Below are positions 7,870-15,726 of a DNA stretch of 64,000 nt, one piece after another (the first letter of the stretch is position 1; every line of letters starts with the position of its first letter). Source of the stretch: Butyricimonas virosa (GTDB lineage Bacteria > Bacteroidota > Bacteroidia > Bacteroidales > Marinifilaceae); contig NZ_CP102269.1 in assembly GCF_025148635.1 (NCBI RefSeq), forward strand, positions 1,364,001 through 1,428,000, given 5' to 3'. Position numbers and translations under genes: made by a program. Below the pieces are notes generated by a model. The model saw only the letters and a program-made list of their open reading frames with translations, was not told the DNA's origin and ran no database searches.

Positions 7870-8381
7870 TTCAAATTCAACCACACACAACAAAAAGATA
7901 TTAGATAATTAATAAAACAAAGACTTATGAACAACACTAGCTAAATTTTCACTACCTACACTTCGATCTGTTATTATATAGTATATAAATATCTTCGAAG
8001 TGTTGAGGATAAGATAATCAATAGAATATCATTTTTACTTGTTATCTTATGAATTTCATTAGAAATTTTTCTTTACATTAGAAAGAAAATACCTTGTCAC
8101 TTAAAACACTCCCCTCATGAATACAAGTTAAATAAAAGCAATAGAATTTATTTAGTTTATTACTGATAGATTCTAAAAACAGAGGCAAAAGTCAATGCCT
8201 CTCTTCATAATAACATTCTTATATAGAGATAAATAAAATAATATTCACAATCTTGGTTACTTTTTAGTTTAACTAAAACCATTCTCTGAGTTAAACCACG
8301 AGTTAAACCAGAGCAAAAATAGGCTCAATTTCCATCGAAAAAATAGCCCAAAATGAGTGCTAATTTAATGTGCTGATATAG
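7870..8381. other. A+T-rich non-coding stretch with small inverted repeats
   Basis: No gene is seen. It contains a 9-bp perfect inverted repeat ACACTTCGA (7958-7966)/TCGAAGTGT (7995-8003) and a hairpin AGAGGCA/TGCCTCT (8181-8202), followed on the minus strand by TTTTT. Two direct copies of GAGTTAAACCA lie near 8289-8315. The stretch separates the ADP-ribosylglycohydrolase gene from a yebC remnant. Confidence 0.5.
8181..8202 (-). terminator. Possible minus-strand terminator hairpin
   Basis: Stem AGAGGCA/TGCCTCT with an 8-base loop. Read on the minus strand it is followed by GTTTTTAG. No minus-strand gene lies upstream of it now, so it may be a relic. Confidence 0.35.
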
Positions 8382-8459
8382 AGAATCAGTGGACAAGCTG
8401 CTAGAAAAATTGGAAGAAGATGATGACGTAACCAACGTTTATCACAACATTAAAGAATA
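8382..8459 (+). pseudogene. 3' remnant of a YebC/PmpR-family gene
   Basis: The last 25 codons of a gene ending ESVDKLLEKLEEDDDVTNVY and HNIKE, then TAA. The pattern LEeDDDVtNVYHN is the hallmark C-terminus of YebC/PmpR-type proteins, which bind RNA or DNA and help translation of difficult sequences. In frame, a stop lies only three codons upstream (8373-8375), so the rest of the gene is missing. The remnant sits 74 bases before tRNA-Lys. This marks a deletion or the edge of an inserted segment to its left. Confidence 0.65.
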
Positions 8460-8464
8460 ATTTT

Positions 8465-8496
8465 CTTGCAGATTAAAAAATATTGTTGCATATTTG
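8465..8496 (+). promoter_or_regulatory. Promoter of tRNA-Lys
   Basis: CTTG, 20 bases, then CATATTTG matches the Bacteroidota primary-sigma pattern (TTTG, 19-21 bases, TAnnTTTG) with one mismatch in each box. It lies 37 bases before the tRNA. Confidence 0.5.
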
Positions 8497-8533
8497 CACC
8501 CGCAAAACGGTTAAAACCTCTTGCAACAAGGAA

Positions 8534-8606
8534 GACTTCGTAGCTCAGCTGGTAGAGCAATTGACTCTTAATCAATGGGCCGTGGGTTCGAGTCCCACCG
8601 AGGTCA
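8534..8606 (+). tRNA. tRNA-Lys (anticodon CTT)
   Basis: A complete cloverleaf of 73 bases: acceptor stem GACTTCG/CGAGGTC, D stem GCTC/GAGC, anticodon stem ATTGA/TCAAT around loop CTCTTAA (anticodon CTT, reads AAG), and T arm GTGGG-TTCGAGT-CCCAC. A full CCA is not encoded. A promoter lies upstream and a terminator 10 bases downstream, so it is a single-gene transcript. Confidence 0.95.
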
Positions 8607-8615
8607 CCGAAAATG

Positions 8616-8646
8616 AACCACTTACTTTCGTAAGTGGTTTCTTTTT
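8616..8646 (+). terminator. Terminator of tRNA-Lys
   Basis: A perfect 10-bp stem AACCACTTAC/GTAAGTGGTT with a TTTC loop, followed by TTTCTTTTT: a strong intrinsic terminator. Confidence 0.85.
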
Positions 8647-8664
8647 AGGGTAAACTTACTGTAC

Positions 8665-8696
8665 ATCTTTTCAACGACATCAGAAGTTGAAAAGAT
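8665..8696. repeat. 11-bp inverted repeat at the IS256 junction
   Basis: ATCTTTTCAAC (8665-8675) and GTTGAAAAGAT (8686-8696) are perfect complements. The right arm overlaps the first three bases of the IS256-type end. It may be an old terminator used as an insertion target, or chance. Confidence 0.4.
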
Positions 8697-8765
8697 AGTG
8701 TCCCCAAAAGTGTGTAAATTCCAATTTATTTATTTTTGTAATAGAACAGTCAAAAATAACTTATT

Positions 8766-8801
8766 ATGGAATTTACACCTGAGCAAATAACGGAAATAAC
8801 C
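8766..8801 (+). pseudogene. First 12 codons of the IS256 transposase
   Basis: ATG at 8766 begins MEFTPEQITEIT and is cut at codon 12 by the ISL3-type element. The frame resumes exactly at 10253 (SEITNGEQGF...) when the insert and one 8-bp target copy are removed. Confidence 0.8.
8794..8801. repeat. Target duplication of the ISL3-type element, left copy
   Basis: AAATAACC, repeated at 10245-10252. Eight bp is the duplication length usual for ISL3. Confidence 0.85.
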
Positions 8802-8835
8802 GGCTCACGTGAAAAATAAGGTGGCTCAGAGCTCA

Positions 8836-9210
8836 ATGTGTTATCTTCGCGTGTTTAATACTTATGACGTGATGAAAGAACTTCTAGATTTAATTTTACC
8901 CCGTGATATCCTCGCTTGTTTCGAGGTAGTGAAGGTGTGCACTACCAGTGCTCGAATTGATATATACCTTGACGAGAAAAATATTCCCCCTGCCGAGTAT
9001 AGCGGTCAAGGTGTTTTATCCAAGGGTTTCACGGTCCCGACTTCTATCCAGGATTTCCCGTTACGTGGTCGGGCAGTTTACCTTCACGTTCGTCGTCGTA
9101 AATGGCAACTTCCATCGGGAGATGTGGTTAGCAACAAGTTTTCCCTGGCAGCAGATGGCACGCGTTACTCCCGGGAGTTCGCGTCTTTTTTAAAAGGTAT
9201 ACTTGGATAA
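8836..9210 (+). CDS. ISL3-type transposase N-terminal region protein
   Basis: About 124 residues from ATG 8836; an in-frame GTG at 8809 lies inside the terminal repeat and is less likely. The product has no catalytic motif and resembles the separate N-terminal region proteins of ISAon1-type elements. Its basic C-terminal half (VHVRRRKWQLP-like) could bind DNA. The stop (TAA 9208-9210) overlaps the transposase start by eight bases, so the two are translationally coupled. Confidence 0.6.
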   Translation: MCYLRVFNTYDVMKELLDLILPRDILACFEVVKVCTTSARIDIYLDEKNIPPAEYSGQGVLSKGFTVPTSIQDFPLRGRAVYLHVRRRKWQLPSGDVVSNKFSLAADGTRYSREFASFLKGILG

Positions 9211-10186
9211 TTACCCGATCAGCGGCAAGAGCCTGGAGAAGTTCTATCACGTCAACGGGGACTTACTGGTACAGCAATACAAGAAACATTTAAGCGATTA
9301 CTCGTCGTGGGAACCACGCTCCCACGCGGACAAGTGGTTGCTCTTCCCGGGGAACCTGGGCCCTCGCTTGAGTATCGACGAGAGCTCCCTTTCTCGTGGC
9401 GAGTTATACACGATCGTTACCAACAAGGACGGTCACGGCGGCAAGGGAACCCTCGTTGCCATCATCGAGGGTGTAAAGGCCGTGGAGGTATCCAGTATCT
9501 TGAGGAAGCTCCCCCGTCAAGCCCGCCACCGGGTGCTGGAGATTACTCTTGACATGTCCAGCACCATGCACGCTATCGCCCGGGAATGCTTTCCCAACGC
9601 GGAACAGGTTATCGATCGCTTTCACGTGCAGAAGCTTGCCTGTGACGCCTTGCAAGAGTTAAGGATCGAGCACCGCTGGGAGGCGATTAACGAGGAAACC
9701 AACGAGATGGAAAACGCCCGGCTGGAGGGGAGGAAGTACAGGGCGAGAAAATTCCGTAACGGGGAAACCAGGAAAGAGATACTGTTCCGTTCCAGGTTGT
9801 TATTGTTTAAAGACACGGCGGCCTGGAACGTGAAACAAAGAAAGAGGGCTTCCGTGCTTTTCGAGTTGTATCCCGACATCCAAAAGGCGTTCGCCCTGGT
9901 ACAGAGGTTGAGAAGAATCTATTCCTCGTGCAAGTCCGTGGCGGGTGCCAGGCTCAAACTCGCCTTGTGGTACAATCAAGTCAACGAGGCTGGCTTTCAT
10001 TCTTTCAATTCCGTGGCCGCTTCCGTGTTCGCGCACTCGACCAGGATATTGAACTTTTTCAACAACAGGAGTACAAACGCTTCCGCCGAGTCTTTTAACG
10101 CCAAGCTCAAGGCCTTCAGGGCTCAATTCAGGGGCGTGCTTGACATTAAATTTTTTCTCTTTAGAGTCGCTAAGATTTTTGCATGA
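9203..10186 (+). CDS. ISL3-family DDE transposase
   Basis: A 327-residue protein with the ISL3 catalytic triad: Asp59 (LSIDESSL), Asp138 (VIDRFHVQK) and Glu296 (NASAESFNAK). The frame opens only after TAA 9191-9193, so translation begins at about TTG 9203, preceded by AAAGG five bases upstream, through re-initiation after the short upstream frame. Its A+T content is lower than the flanking DNA. It moves the 1443-bp element. Confidence 0.85.
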   Translation: MDNYPISGKSLEKFYHVNGDLLVQQYKKHLSDYSSWEPRSHADKWLLFPGNLGPRLSIDESSLSRGELYTIVTNKDGHGGKGTLVAIIEGVKAVEVSSILRKLPRQARHRVLEITLDMSSTMHAIARECFPNAEQVIDRFHVQKLACDALQELRIEHRWEAINEETNEMENARLEGRKYRARKFRNGETRKEILFRSRLLLFKDTAAWNVKQRKRASVLFELYPDIQKAFALVQRLRRIYSSCKSVAGARLKLALWYNQVNEAGFHSFNSVAASVFAHSTRILNFFNNRSTNASAESFNAKLKAFRAQFRGVLDIKFFLFRVAKIFA

Positions 10187-10252
10187 AAAGAATGAAATTC
10201 AAAACAAGAAGAAAACGAACTCCACCTTATTTTTCACGTGAGCCAAATAACC

Positions 10253-11362
10253 TCCGAAATAACAAATGGAGAACAAGGATTCCAAGGTCTTGTCAAACAA
10301 GGTCTTGAAAGTTTAATGCATAGCGAACGTGCAGTTCATAACGCGGAACATAACGACGTGAGCAACGGTTATCGTGATCGTCGAGTGTGCTATGACCGTA
10401 AAGTGTTTGAGCTTCGTGTCCCGCGTAGTCGTAACAGCAATTTTTACCCGATGTTACTAGGTGTGTTGAAAGACCAAGAAGAAGAAGCCCAAAAACTGGT
10501 GAGCAGTCTCTATTGTAGCGGTTTAACCACGGAACAGGTGGGTAAAATCTACGAACAGTTTTACGGGAAGCATTACAGTAAAAGTCAGGTAAGTCGCCTC
10601 TTGAACACGGCCCGTGAAGATGTAAACGCGTGGCTGGGGCGTAAACTTGAGAAGCGTTACCCCATTCTTTATATCGATGCCACGTATGTCCTCACCCGTC
10701 GGGACGAGTCCGTGAGCAATGAAGCCTATTACACGGTTTTGGGAGTGAAAGAAGACCGCGCAAGGGAAGTTTTAACCGTGGTAAACTTTCCCACGGAAAG
10801 CGCGACCAATTGGAAGGATGTTTTTGAAGATCTCAAAGAAAGAGGGGTTGCTGTCGTGGATCTGCTGGTATGTGACGGGTTATCCGGTATTGAAAATACG
10901 CTGGCCGATACTTTCCCCCAAGCGGATTTGCAGCTGTGTACCGTTCATCTGAAAAGGAATATCGTGAATAAAGTCAAGCCCGGGGATAAGAAACAGGTTA
11001 TGGAGGAACTCAAACAAATCTGCTCTCCTGACCAATGGGACATTACCCCGGAAAAGGCATTCGGTGTATTTAAGGAGTTCATACAAAGGTGGCAAAAGAG
11101 TTACCCGCCGCTAAAGAGATTCCAGCACGACAGGTACAGGTTTTATTTTACATACTTCAAATATGAAAGGGAAATCAGGGGAATGATTTATACCACGAAC
11201 TGGATCGAAAGACTGAACAGGGATTATAAGAGGGTTATTAACATGAGAGGGGCCATGCCGAATCCACAGGCCGTCATTCTACTGATGGGGACCGTGGCTC
11301 AAAACGCGGATACTTATAAATACCCTATTTATAATTTTTTAGAATCAAGATTATTTTATTAA
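10253..11362 (+). pseudogene. IS256-family (mutator) transposase, separated from its start
   Basis: The 369 remaining residues hold the IS256 DDE core: ILYIDATYV (Asp), LLVCDGLSG (Asp) and WIERLNRDYK (Glu). With the first 12 codons at 8766-8801 it would be a normal 381-residue transposase. A GTG at 10238, provided by the ISL3-type terminal repeat, could in principle restart translation (MSQIT...), so residual activity cannot be excluded. Confidence 0.85.
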
Positions 11363-11421
11363 AAATGAATAGATTTGCAAAGATGAAAAAAGAATGGATT
11401 TACACACTTTTTGAAACACTA

Positions 11422-11658
11422 TCATTCTAACAGGGAAGCTCCCAGTTCGCTTTCCATGATGTCGTTTTCAAAACCAGTATCCAATTCCACTACATTTTTG
11501 CACCTCCGTTCCACATCAAAATAGCGGATATAATTCTTGAATCCGTTTTTAAGTGCAACAAAAAAAAACTGACTTTCAATAAATTGTCAAACGTAATATC
11601 CACCCACTCCCAAAGTTTGCCTATTTCAATTTCGAGGGATTTTTTAAAATGACAACTA
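11422..11658 (-). pseudogene. C-terminal fragment of an unknown protein, cut by the IS256 end
   Basis: On the minus strand the sequence reads IEIGKLWEWVDITFDNLLK, then, after a one-base shift in a run of nine T, a coherent end (NYIRYFDVERRCK...VVELDTGFENDIMESELGASL). The stop codon TGA is formed by the IS256 end, so the true C-terminus is lost. The frameshift, missing start and IS boundary show decay. I do not recognise the family. Confidence 0.45.
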
Positions 11659-11665
11659 CCTTTAT

Positions 11666-11780
11666 TTTACTTTTAGGACAAAAACTAAAATAAGAAATTT
11701 CCTTATTTTATTTTTAGGGCAAAAACTAAAATAAGAAATTCTTTATTCTATATTTGCATGAAATCCTAAAATAAAATCTA
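11666..11780. promoter_or_regulatory. Repeated palindromes upstream of the Fic gene
   Basis: Two tandem copies of a unit of about 38 bp share (G)(A/G)CAAAAACTAAAATAAGAAATT, each preceded by TTATTTTA and so forming TTATTTTA...TAAAATAA palindromes. A third partial half (CCTAAAATAAAATC) touches the start codon. TATATTTG near 11750 matches the Bacteroidota -7 box. This looks like an operator array around the fic promoter, possibly for autoregulation through the winged helix of the Fic protein. No other feature is seen between 11659 and the gene. Confidence 0.5.
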
Positions 11781-12908
11781 ATGAAAAACTTTAAATCGGG
11801 TACAAAAATAAACCAAGGTTACTACAAGAGTTTCCAACCGAACTTCATAAATAAAGCTTGGATATTAGATAACATGGAAATTATCACTCTTCTAAGCAAA
11901 GCAGATAGGATGCTTGGACGACTAGATATGTATTCGGAACATATCCCCAATATTGATTTATTCATCAGTATGCATGTAATGAAAGAAGCAACACAATCAT
12001 CTAAAATAGAAGGAACACAAACAAACATGGAAGAAGCTCTTCTTGCTAAAGAAGATGTCCCTTTAGACAAAAGAAATGATTGGATGGAAGTCCATAATTA
12101 CATCAATGCGATGAATGAGGCGATTAAAATGCTGGAAGAACTTCCTTTTTCTTCCAGATTAATACGGAATGTTCATAAAGTATTACTTAGTGGAGTGCGA
12201 GGAGAACATAAACAACCCGGAGAATTTAGAAAAAGTCAGAACTGGATCGGTGGTGCATCAATCAATGATGCGATATTCGTTCCACCCGTGCATACGTCCA
12301 TTCCAGATCTAATGAATGATATTGATGAGTTTGTACACAACGACAAATTATTGATTCCTGAATTATTGAAAATTGCTTTAATCCATTACCAATTTGAAAC
12401 TATTCACCCTTTTTTAGACGGGAACGGAAGAACTGGACGATTAATGATAACCCTCTATTTAGTAAGTAAAGGTATTCTAAAACGCCCAATCCTATACCTA
12501 TCTGATTACTTGGAAAAGCATCGAAATTCCTATTACACAAATTTAACGCAAGCACGTACAGAAAATGACATTACTAGTTGGTTTCGATTCTTTTTGACCG
12601 GAGTAATTGAAACAGCAGATAACGGAGTCAAAACTTTTGAAAATATTTTATGCCTGCAAAAGGAATACGAAGAAAAAATCAAATCCTTGGGAAGCCGATC
12701 TGCAAACGCATTAAAAGTCGTAACCGAATTGTACAAACGACCTATTGCAAGTGCCAATTGGATTGCAGAAATTGCAGACATCAGTACCGCATCCGCTTAC
12801 AAATTAATTAGAAACCTGGAAGAAGTCGGTATTCTATCTGAAGTGACAGGAAGCAAAAGAGGACGAATTTATATATTAAAAAAATATGTTGACATATTCA
12901 ACTCATAA
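11781..12908 (+). CDS. Class II Fic family protein (probable AMPylase) with winged helix
   Basis: A 375-residue protein. The Fic catalytic motif HPFLDGNGRTGR spans residues 209-220 with catalytic His209; such enzymes usually transfer AMP from ATP to a protein hydroxyl. An N-terminal inhibitory helix is present (SSKIEG, residues 73-78, the (S/T)xxxE(G/N) signature), which makes it a class II, self-inhibited Fic. A flap that positions the target precedes the core, and residues about 300-370 form a winged helix-turn-helix. There is no antitoxin gene, as expected when inhibition is in cis. The target is unknown. Confidence 0.9.
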   Translation: MKNFKSGTKINQGYYKSFQPNFINKAWILDNMEIITLLSKADRMLGRLDMYSEHIPNIDLFISMHVMKEATQSSKIEGTQTNMEEALLAKEDVPLDKRNDWMEVHNYINAMNEAIKMLEELPFSSRLIRNVHKVLLSGVRGEHKQPGEFRKSQNWIGGASINDAIFVPPVHTSIPDLMNDIDEFVHNDKLLIPELLKIALIHYQFETIHPFLDGNGRTGRLMITLYLVSKGILKRPILYLSDYLEKHRNSYYTNLTQARTENDITSWFRFFLTGVIETADNGVKTFENILCLQKEYEEKIKSLGSRSANALKVVTELYKRPIASANWIAEIADISTASAYKLIRNLEEVGILSEVTGSKRGRIYILKKYVDIFNS

Positions 12909-13321
12909 ACAGCGCAGCATGAATCCTTATATATAACCACTTATCGTCCATTCCCGCAAATTACTCACAAGTTGAGCAAAAAGACACCCTCAATTACTCA
13001 ATTTGTGTGCAATTCCCGTATAAAACATTTATTACATTTATATTTGATAATCAACACTTAACGTCATCATATTCAACGCCCGTATCCTCGCCATGAACGA
13101 GGAGATGGAGGTAATTAAAAACATTCCGGGTTTTCGCCAAACACTATGACAAATTCTCCGTCCTGCAACTAGACGTACACTCCGATATGCGTAACGAATA
13201 CGAGGGTTCTCCCCCCTGCCCCCTCCTCTCGCAGGCTGAGGAACCACATGGCAATCAACACTTCTTCCATGTAAGGGGGGAGTTATTTCTCTCAAAACCG
13301 ACTTTTAGCGGCCTTGTTTTC
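12909..13321. other. Non-coding stretch with a hairpin and a decayed gene fragment
   Basis: It contains an 11-bp imperfect stem CACAAGTTGAG/CTCAATTTGTG (12966-13007) and the gene fragment listed separately at 13075-13210. No intact gene is seen. On the minus strand it lies downstream of the 797-residue thioredoxin gene; no convincing terminator for that operon was found by eye. Confidence 0.4.
13075..13210 (+). pseudogene. Decayed fragment of an unknown gene
   Basis: Two adjacent frames read NARILAMNEEMEVIKNIPGF and then HYDKFSVLQLDVHSDMRNEY, joined by a frameshift near 13145. The texture is protein-like but there is no start, no stop in context and no recognisable family. Confidence 0.3.
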
Positions 13322-15715
13322 TCATTTCAACAACTTCAGCAACAACTTTTTCAAATCCAGGTCCGAGGGACGGGGAGCATTGATGGTCACCACTTTCCCT
13401 TCCTGATCAAATACCATGAAACGAGGGATTCCCTTAATTTTATAATCTTTGACGATCTGCCCCCAACCTCCGGCAAACAATTGTACTCCCGCCAGACCTT
13501 CCTGATCCAGCACGTCGAGCCACTTTTGATGGTCTTTCTTCTCATCAACAGAGACCCCGATAAAAACGACATCTTTTCCTTCCTTTTCCAGTTTCACCAA
13601 ATAGGGAACCTCTTTCCTGCAAGGTCCGCACCAGGTAGCCCAAACATCCACCACCACTACTTTCCCGTGGAAATCGGACAATGAAACCATTTTACCATCC
13701 CGGTCGGGATAGGTGAAATCAGCCGCTTTTTCTCCTTGGTTCCCCCGGTATAACTTGGCCGACACCGCGTTCATCCGTTCCCGATGGTTCGCCGTCGTCA
13801 GGTAATCGCCATATTCCCGGACAATAGCCATGTACTCGTCATAAGTCTTGCAACATTCAGCATACCAGAGTATGATTTCGGCTTTCAACGCCCCATCAGG
13901 CAACCATTCCAGACGTTCCGGCAACGTCATTTTTACCCGGTCGCCACCCAACGCGAATGTCGTATACCGCTGTAAATAATCATACCCGTACGGTTGTTCC
14001 AATATCGAAGCATCCGATAACTTATCTTCGGACACGATCGTCTTGTAATACACCGGGTAATCGGCAGGAGTAGGACGACTCGGCTTATGAGTATCTTTGC
14101 CCGCTTTCAAGGCATTCAGAATACGGAAAGCATAATAATCCAAATCGAAATCCACCGTCTGCCGGACCAAACGGCTGAAATCCTCGTCCCGGAAAGTAAT
14201 CTTTTCCTGAAACTCCCGTGCCCGGGGAAGAAAATCCATAAAATAAGGGAAAAAATCCCGGTAATCGAATAACACGTATTTGATATGATCCGTCCTTTCA
14301 CGCACCGGGATCATCAGGGATTCCCAACCGGCCAACAACAAATTTTCGGGGGTATTACGGGTCGTGATCACGATCGTATCTTCCGGGAAATTCACTTCTC
14401 CCCGGTCTCCCGGTTTCATGTACAGGCGTATCCGGTCCAGTCCCTTTTCCCCACCGACCGTGTAGAATCCTTTCCGCTCCGGTTGGAAGGTAAACCCGTA
14501 CCACCCATCCCGGCTTACTTTTGAGGTAGCGATCAGGCTTTCCTTCCCGTCCTCCACCTTATACAAGTGTACTTCGTCCATTTTCTCCCGCGTCACTTTA
14601 CCCCGTATCCCGGCATACGTCAACCGATCGTTCAGTTCACTTTCATAACGATCCATACATTCTCGTGTCAACCGGGCCATTTGAGGAGAAAAAGCCCGTT
14701 TCTCGACCTGCCGTCCCAGCCGGATATACCGTTCCAGCTGCTCGTTTGTACCCTCCCGGAGAATAAAACCGAACTGAAAAACCAAATCCATCACAACGTA
14801 TTGAGGAAAATCACTCCAATGTTCCTCCAGACTTTTCAACACCCCTTCTATATCTTTACTCAAATAAGCCACCTCGTAATCCAGTAAATTCTCGATTTCT
14901 CGTTTCCCCTCAAAATCAACTTTCTCCAACTGAACAGCGATCTCCCCGATTCTCGCCGGCCATTCATTTCCCTTGGAACTGTTCAAACGGGCCAACTCTT
15001 CCGAATAAACCGAATAAATCTTCCCATCCACGACATCCTTCCCCACGTTCCGGTCGAAGTTTTCCTTGTGATCAACCAGATACTCGAAACGAATATCCGT
15101 CTGCCTCATTCCCTGATCGAACAGGAACCAGTTTTCTCCACGACACCTTGCTTTATCACTCCATTTTCCGAATACCTCCAGACAAACTTCCTCCATCCTC
15201 TTGTCATCACCGGCATCTTTCAACGCCTCAATATATTGCGGGTATTGCTTTGGGGAGAGCTTCCCCTTCCGGTAACATGCCTCCAGATAACAATAAGAAG
15301 TCTCCTCATCCAATCCTCTCTCCACACGTTCCCGGAAACGTTCCCACGGACTACCTCCAACCAGCCGATGCTGCACGGTCCCATCCGGACGGATCATAAA
15401 AAACGTCGGGAAAGCCCGTACCTGAAACTGTTTTTGCAACTCTATCCCCTCGCCCTTTTCCATATCGAACTTCACGCAGACAAAAGCCGCATTCATAAAT
15501 TCCCCCGCCTCGGGTAAGGTAAACACGTTATTCAACATATTCTTGCAAGGCCCGCACCAACTGGTATAGCAATCCATGAACACCAGCTTATTCTCCTCCC
15601 GGGCTTGTTCCAACGCCTGCCGAAAAGTCAGATCACGAAATTCCACCCCTTGGGCATTCACCCGTGATAGGGAACCGCACAACAGTGCGGCCCATAATAT
15701 CAATCTGTATTTCAT
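13322..15715 (-). CDS. Cassette A: periplasmic double-thioredoxin protein
   Basis: A 797-residue exported protein (signal peptide about residues 1-21) with two thioredoxin domains. The first has WCGPC (Cys54/57) inside the local signature DCYTSWCGPC, then DMEKGEG and a cis-proline AFPT. The last has VWATWCGPCRKE (Cys696/699) and a GIPRF cis-proline, typical of TlpA/ResA-like proteins. Between them lie a helical region and a DUF4369-like beta stretch (about 385-500). The first domain matches the single-thioredoxin proteins that end cassettes C and D, so this looks like a fusion of that protein with a whole TlpA-type oxidoreductase. It is the last gene of the A operon, 11 bases after the PKD-like gene. 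Confidence 0.85.
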   Translation of the reverse strand: MKYRLILWAALLCGSLSRVNAQGVEFRDLTFRQALEQAREENKLVFMDCYTSWCGPCKNMLNNVFTLPEAGEFMNAAFVCVKFDMEKGEGIELQKQFQVRAFPTFFMIRPDGTVQHRLVGGSPWERFRERVERGLDEETSYCYLEACYRKGKLSPKQYPQYIEALKDAGDDKRMEEVCLEVFGKWSDKARCRGENWFLFDQGMRQTDIRFEYLVDHKENFDRNVGKDVVDGKIYSVYSEELARLNSSKGNEWPARIGEIAVQLEKVDFEGKREIENLLDYEVAYLSKDIEGVLKSLEEHWSDFPQYVVMDLVFQFGFILREGTNEQLERYIRLGRQVEKRAFSPQMARLTRECMDRYESELNDRLTYAGIRGKVTREKMDEVHLYKVEDGKESLIATSKVSRDGWYGFTFQPERKGFYTVGGEKGLDRIRLYMKPGDRGEVNFPEDTIVITTRNTPENLLLAGWESLMIPVRERTDHIKYVLFDYRDFFPYFMDFLPRAREFQEKITFRDEDFSRLVRQTVDFDLDYYAFRILNALKAGKDTHKPSRPTPADYPVYYKTIVSEDKLSDASILEQPYGYDYLQRYTTFALGGDRVKMTLPERLEWLPDGALKAEIILWYAECCKTYDEYMAIVREYGDYLTTANHRERMNAVSAKLYRGNQGEKAADFTYPDRDGKMVSLSDFHGKVVVVDVWATWCGPCRKEVPYLVKLEKEGKDVVFIGVSVDEKKDHQKWLDVLDQEGLAGVQLFAGGWGQIVKDYKIKGIPRFMVFDQEGKVVTINAPRPSDLDLKKLLLKLLK

Positions 15716-15726
15716 CTCTTCAATGA

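Larger units (their letters stand above)
8802..10244. mobile_element. ISL3-type (ISAon1-like) insertion sequence, 1443 bp
   Basis: Perfect 23-bp terminal inverted repeats starting GGCTCACGTGAAAAATAAGG (8802-8824 and 10222-10244), flanked by an 8-bp target duplication AAATAACC. It carries two overlapping frames: a short N-terminal-region protein and a DDE_Tnp_ISL3 transposase. Intact repeats and frames suggest a recent insertion. The ISAon1-like label rests on the two-frame layout and is recalled, not searched. Confidence 0.85.
8694..11423. mobile_element. IS256-family element, disrupted by an ISL3-type element
   Basis: The ends are imperfect inverted repeats: 8694-8722 begins GATAGTGTCCCCAAAAGTGT, and the complement of 11396-11423 begins GATAGTGTTTCAAAAAGTGT. 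Without the inserted element and its target copy the IS is about 1.28 kb, normal for IS256. It encodes one mutator-type transposase on the plus strand. No matching target duplication is seen (left flank GTTGAAAA, right flank ATTCTAAC), so the flanks were probably rearranged after insertion. Confidence 0.8.

Noticed and set aside
8534..8606. tRNA-Lys 3' end as an att site of an integrated island
   Set aside because: I looked for a second copy of the tRNA 3' end within the window and saw none, and no integrase gene is present.
9189..9195. T TTA AAA as a -1 frameshift site joining the two ISL3 frames
   Set aside because: The heptamer is in the right phase of the first frame, but the second frame is +1 relative to it, so a -1 slip would not reach it; coupling through TTG 9203 is simpler.
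6910..12908. ADP-ribosylglycohydrolase and Fic genes as a toxin-antitoxin pair
   Set aside because: They lie almost 4 kb apart with a tRNA and two IS elements between, and the Fic protein carries its own inhibitory helix.
13187..13684. Plus-strand open frames across the thioredoxin and PKD-like genes of cassette A
   Set aside because: They are antisense to well-supported genes and reflect the higher G+C content of that operon.
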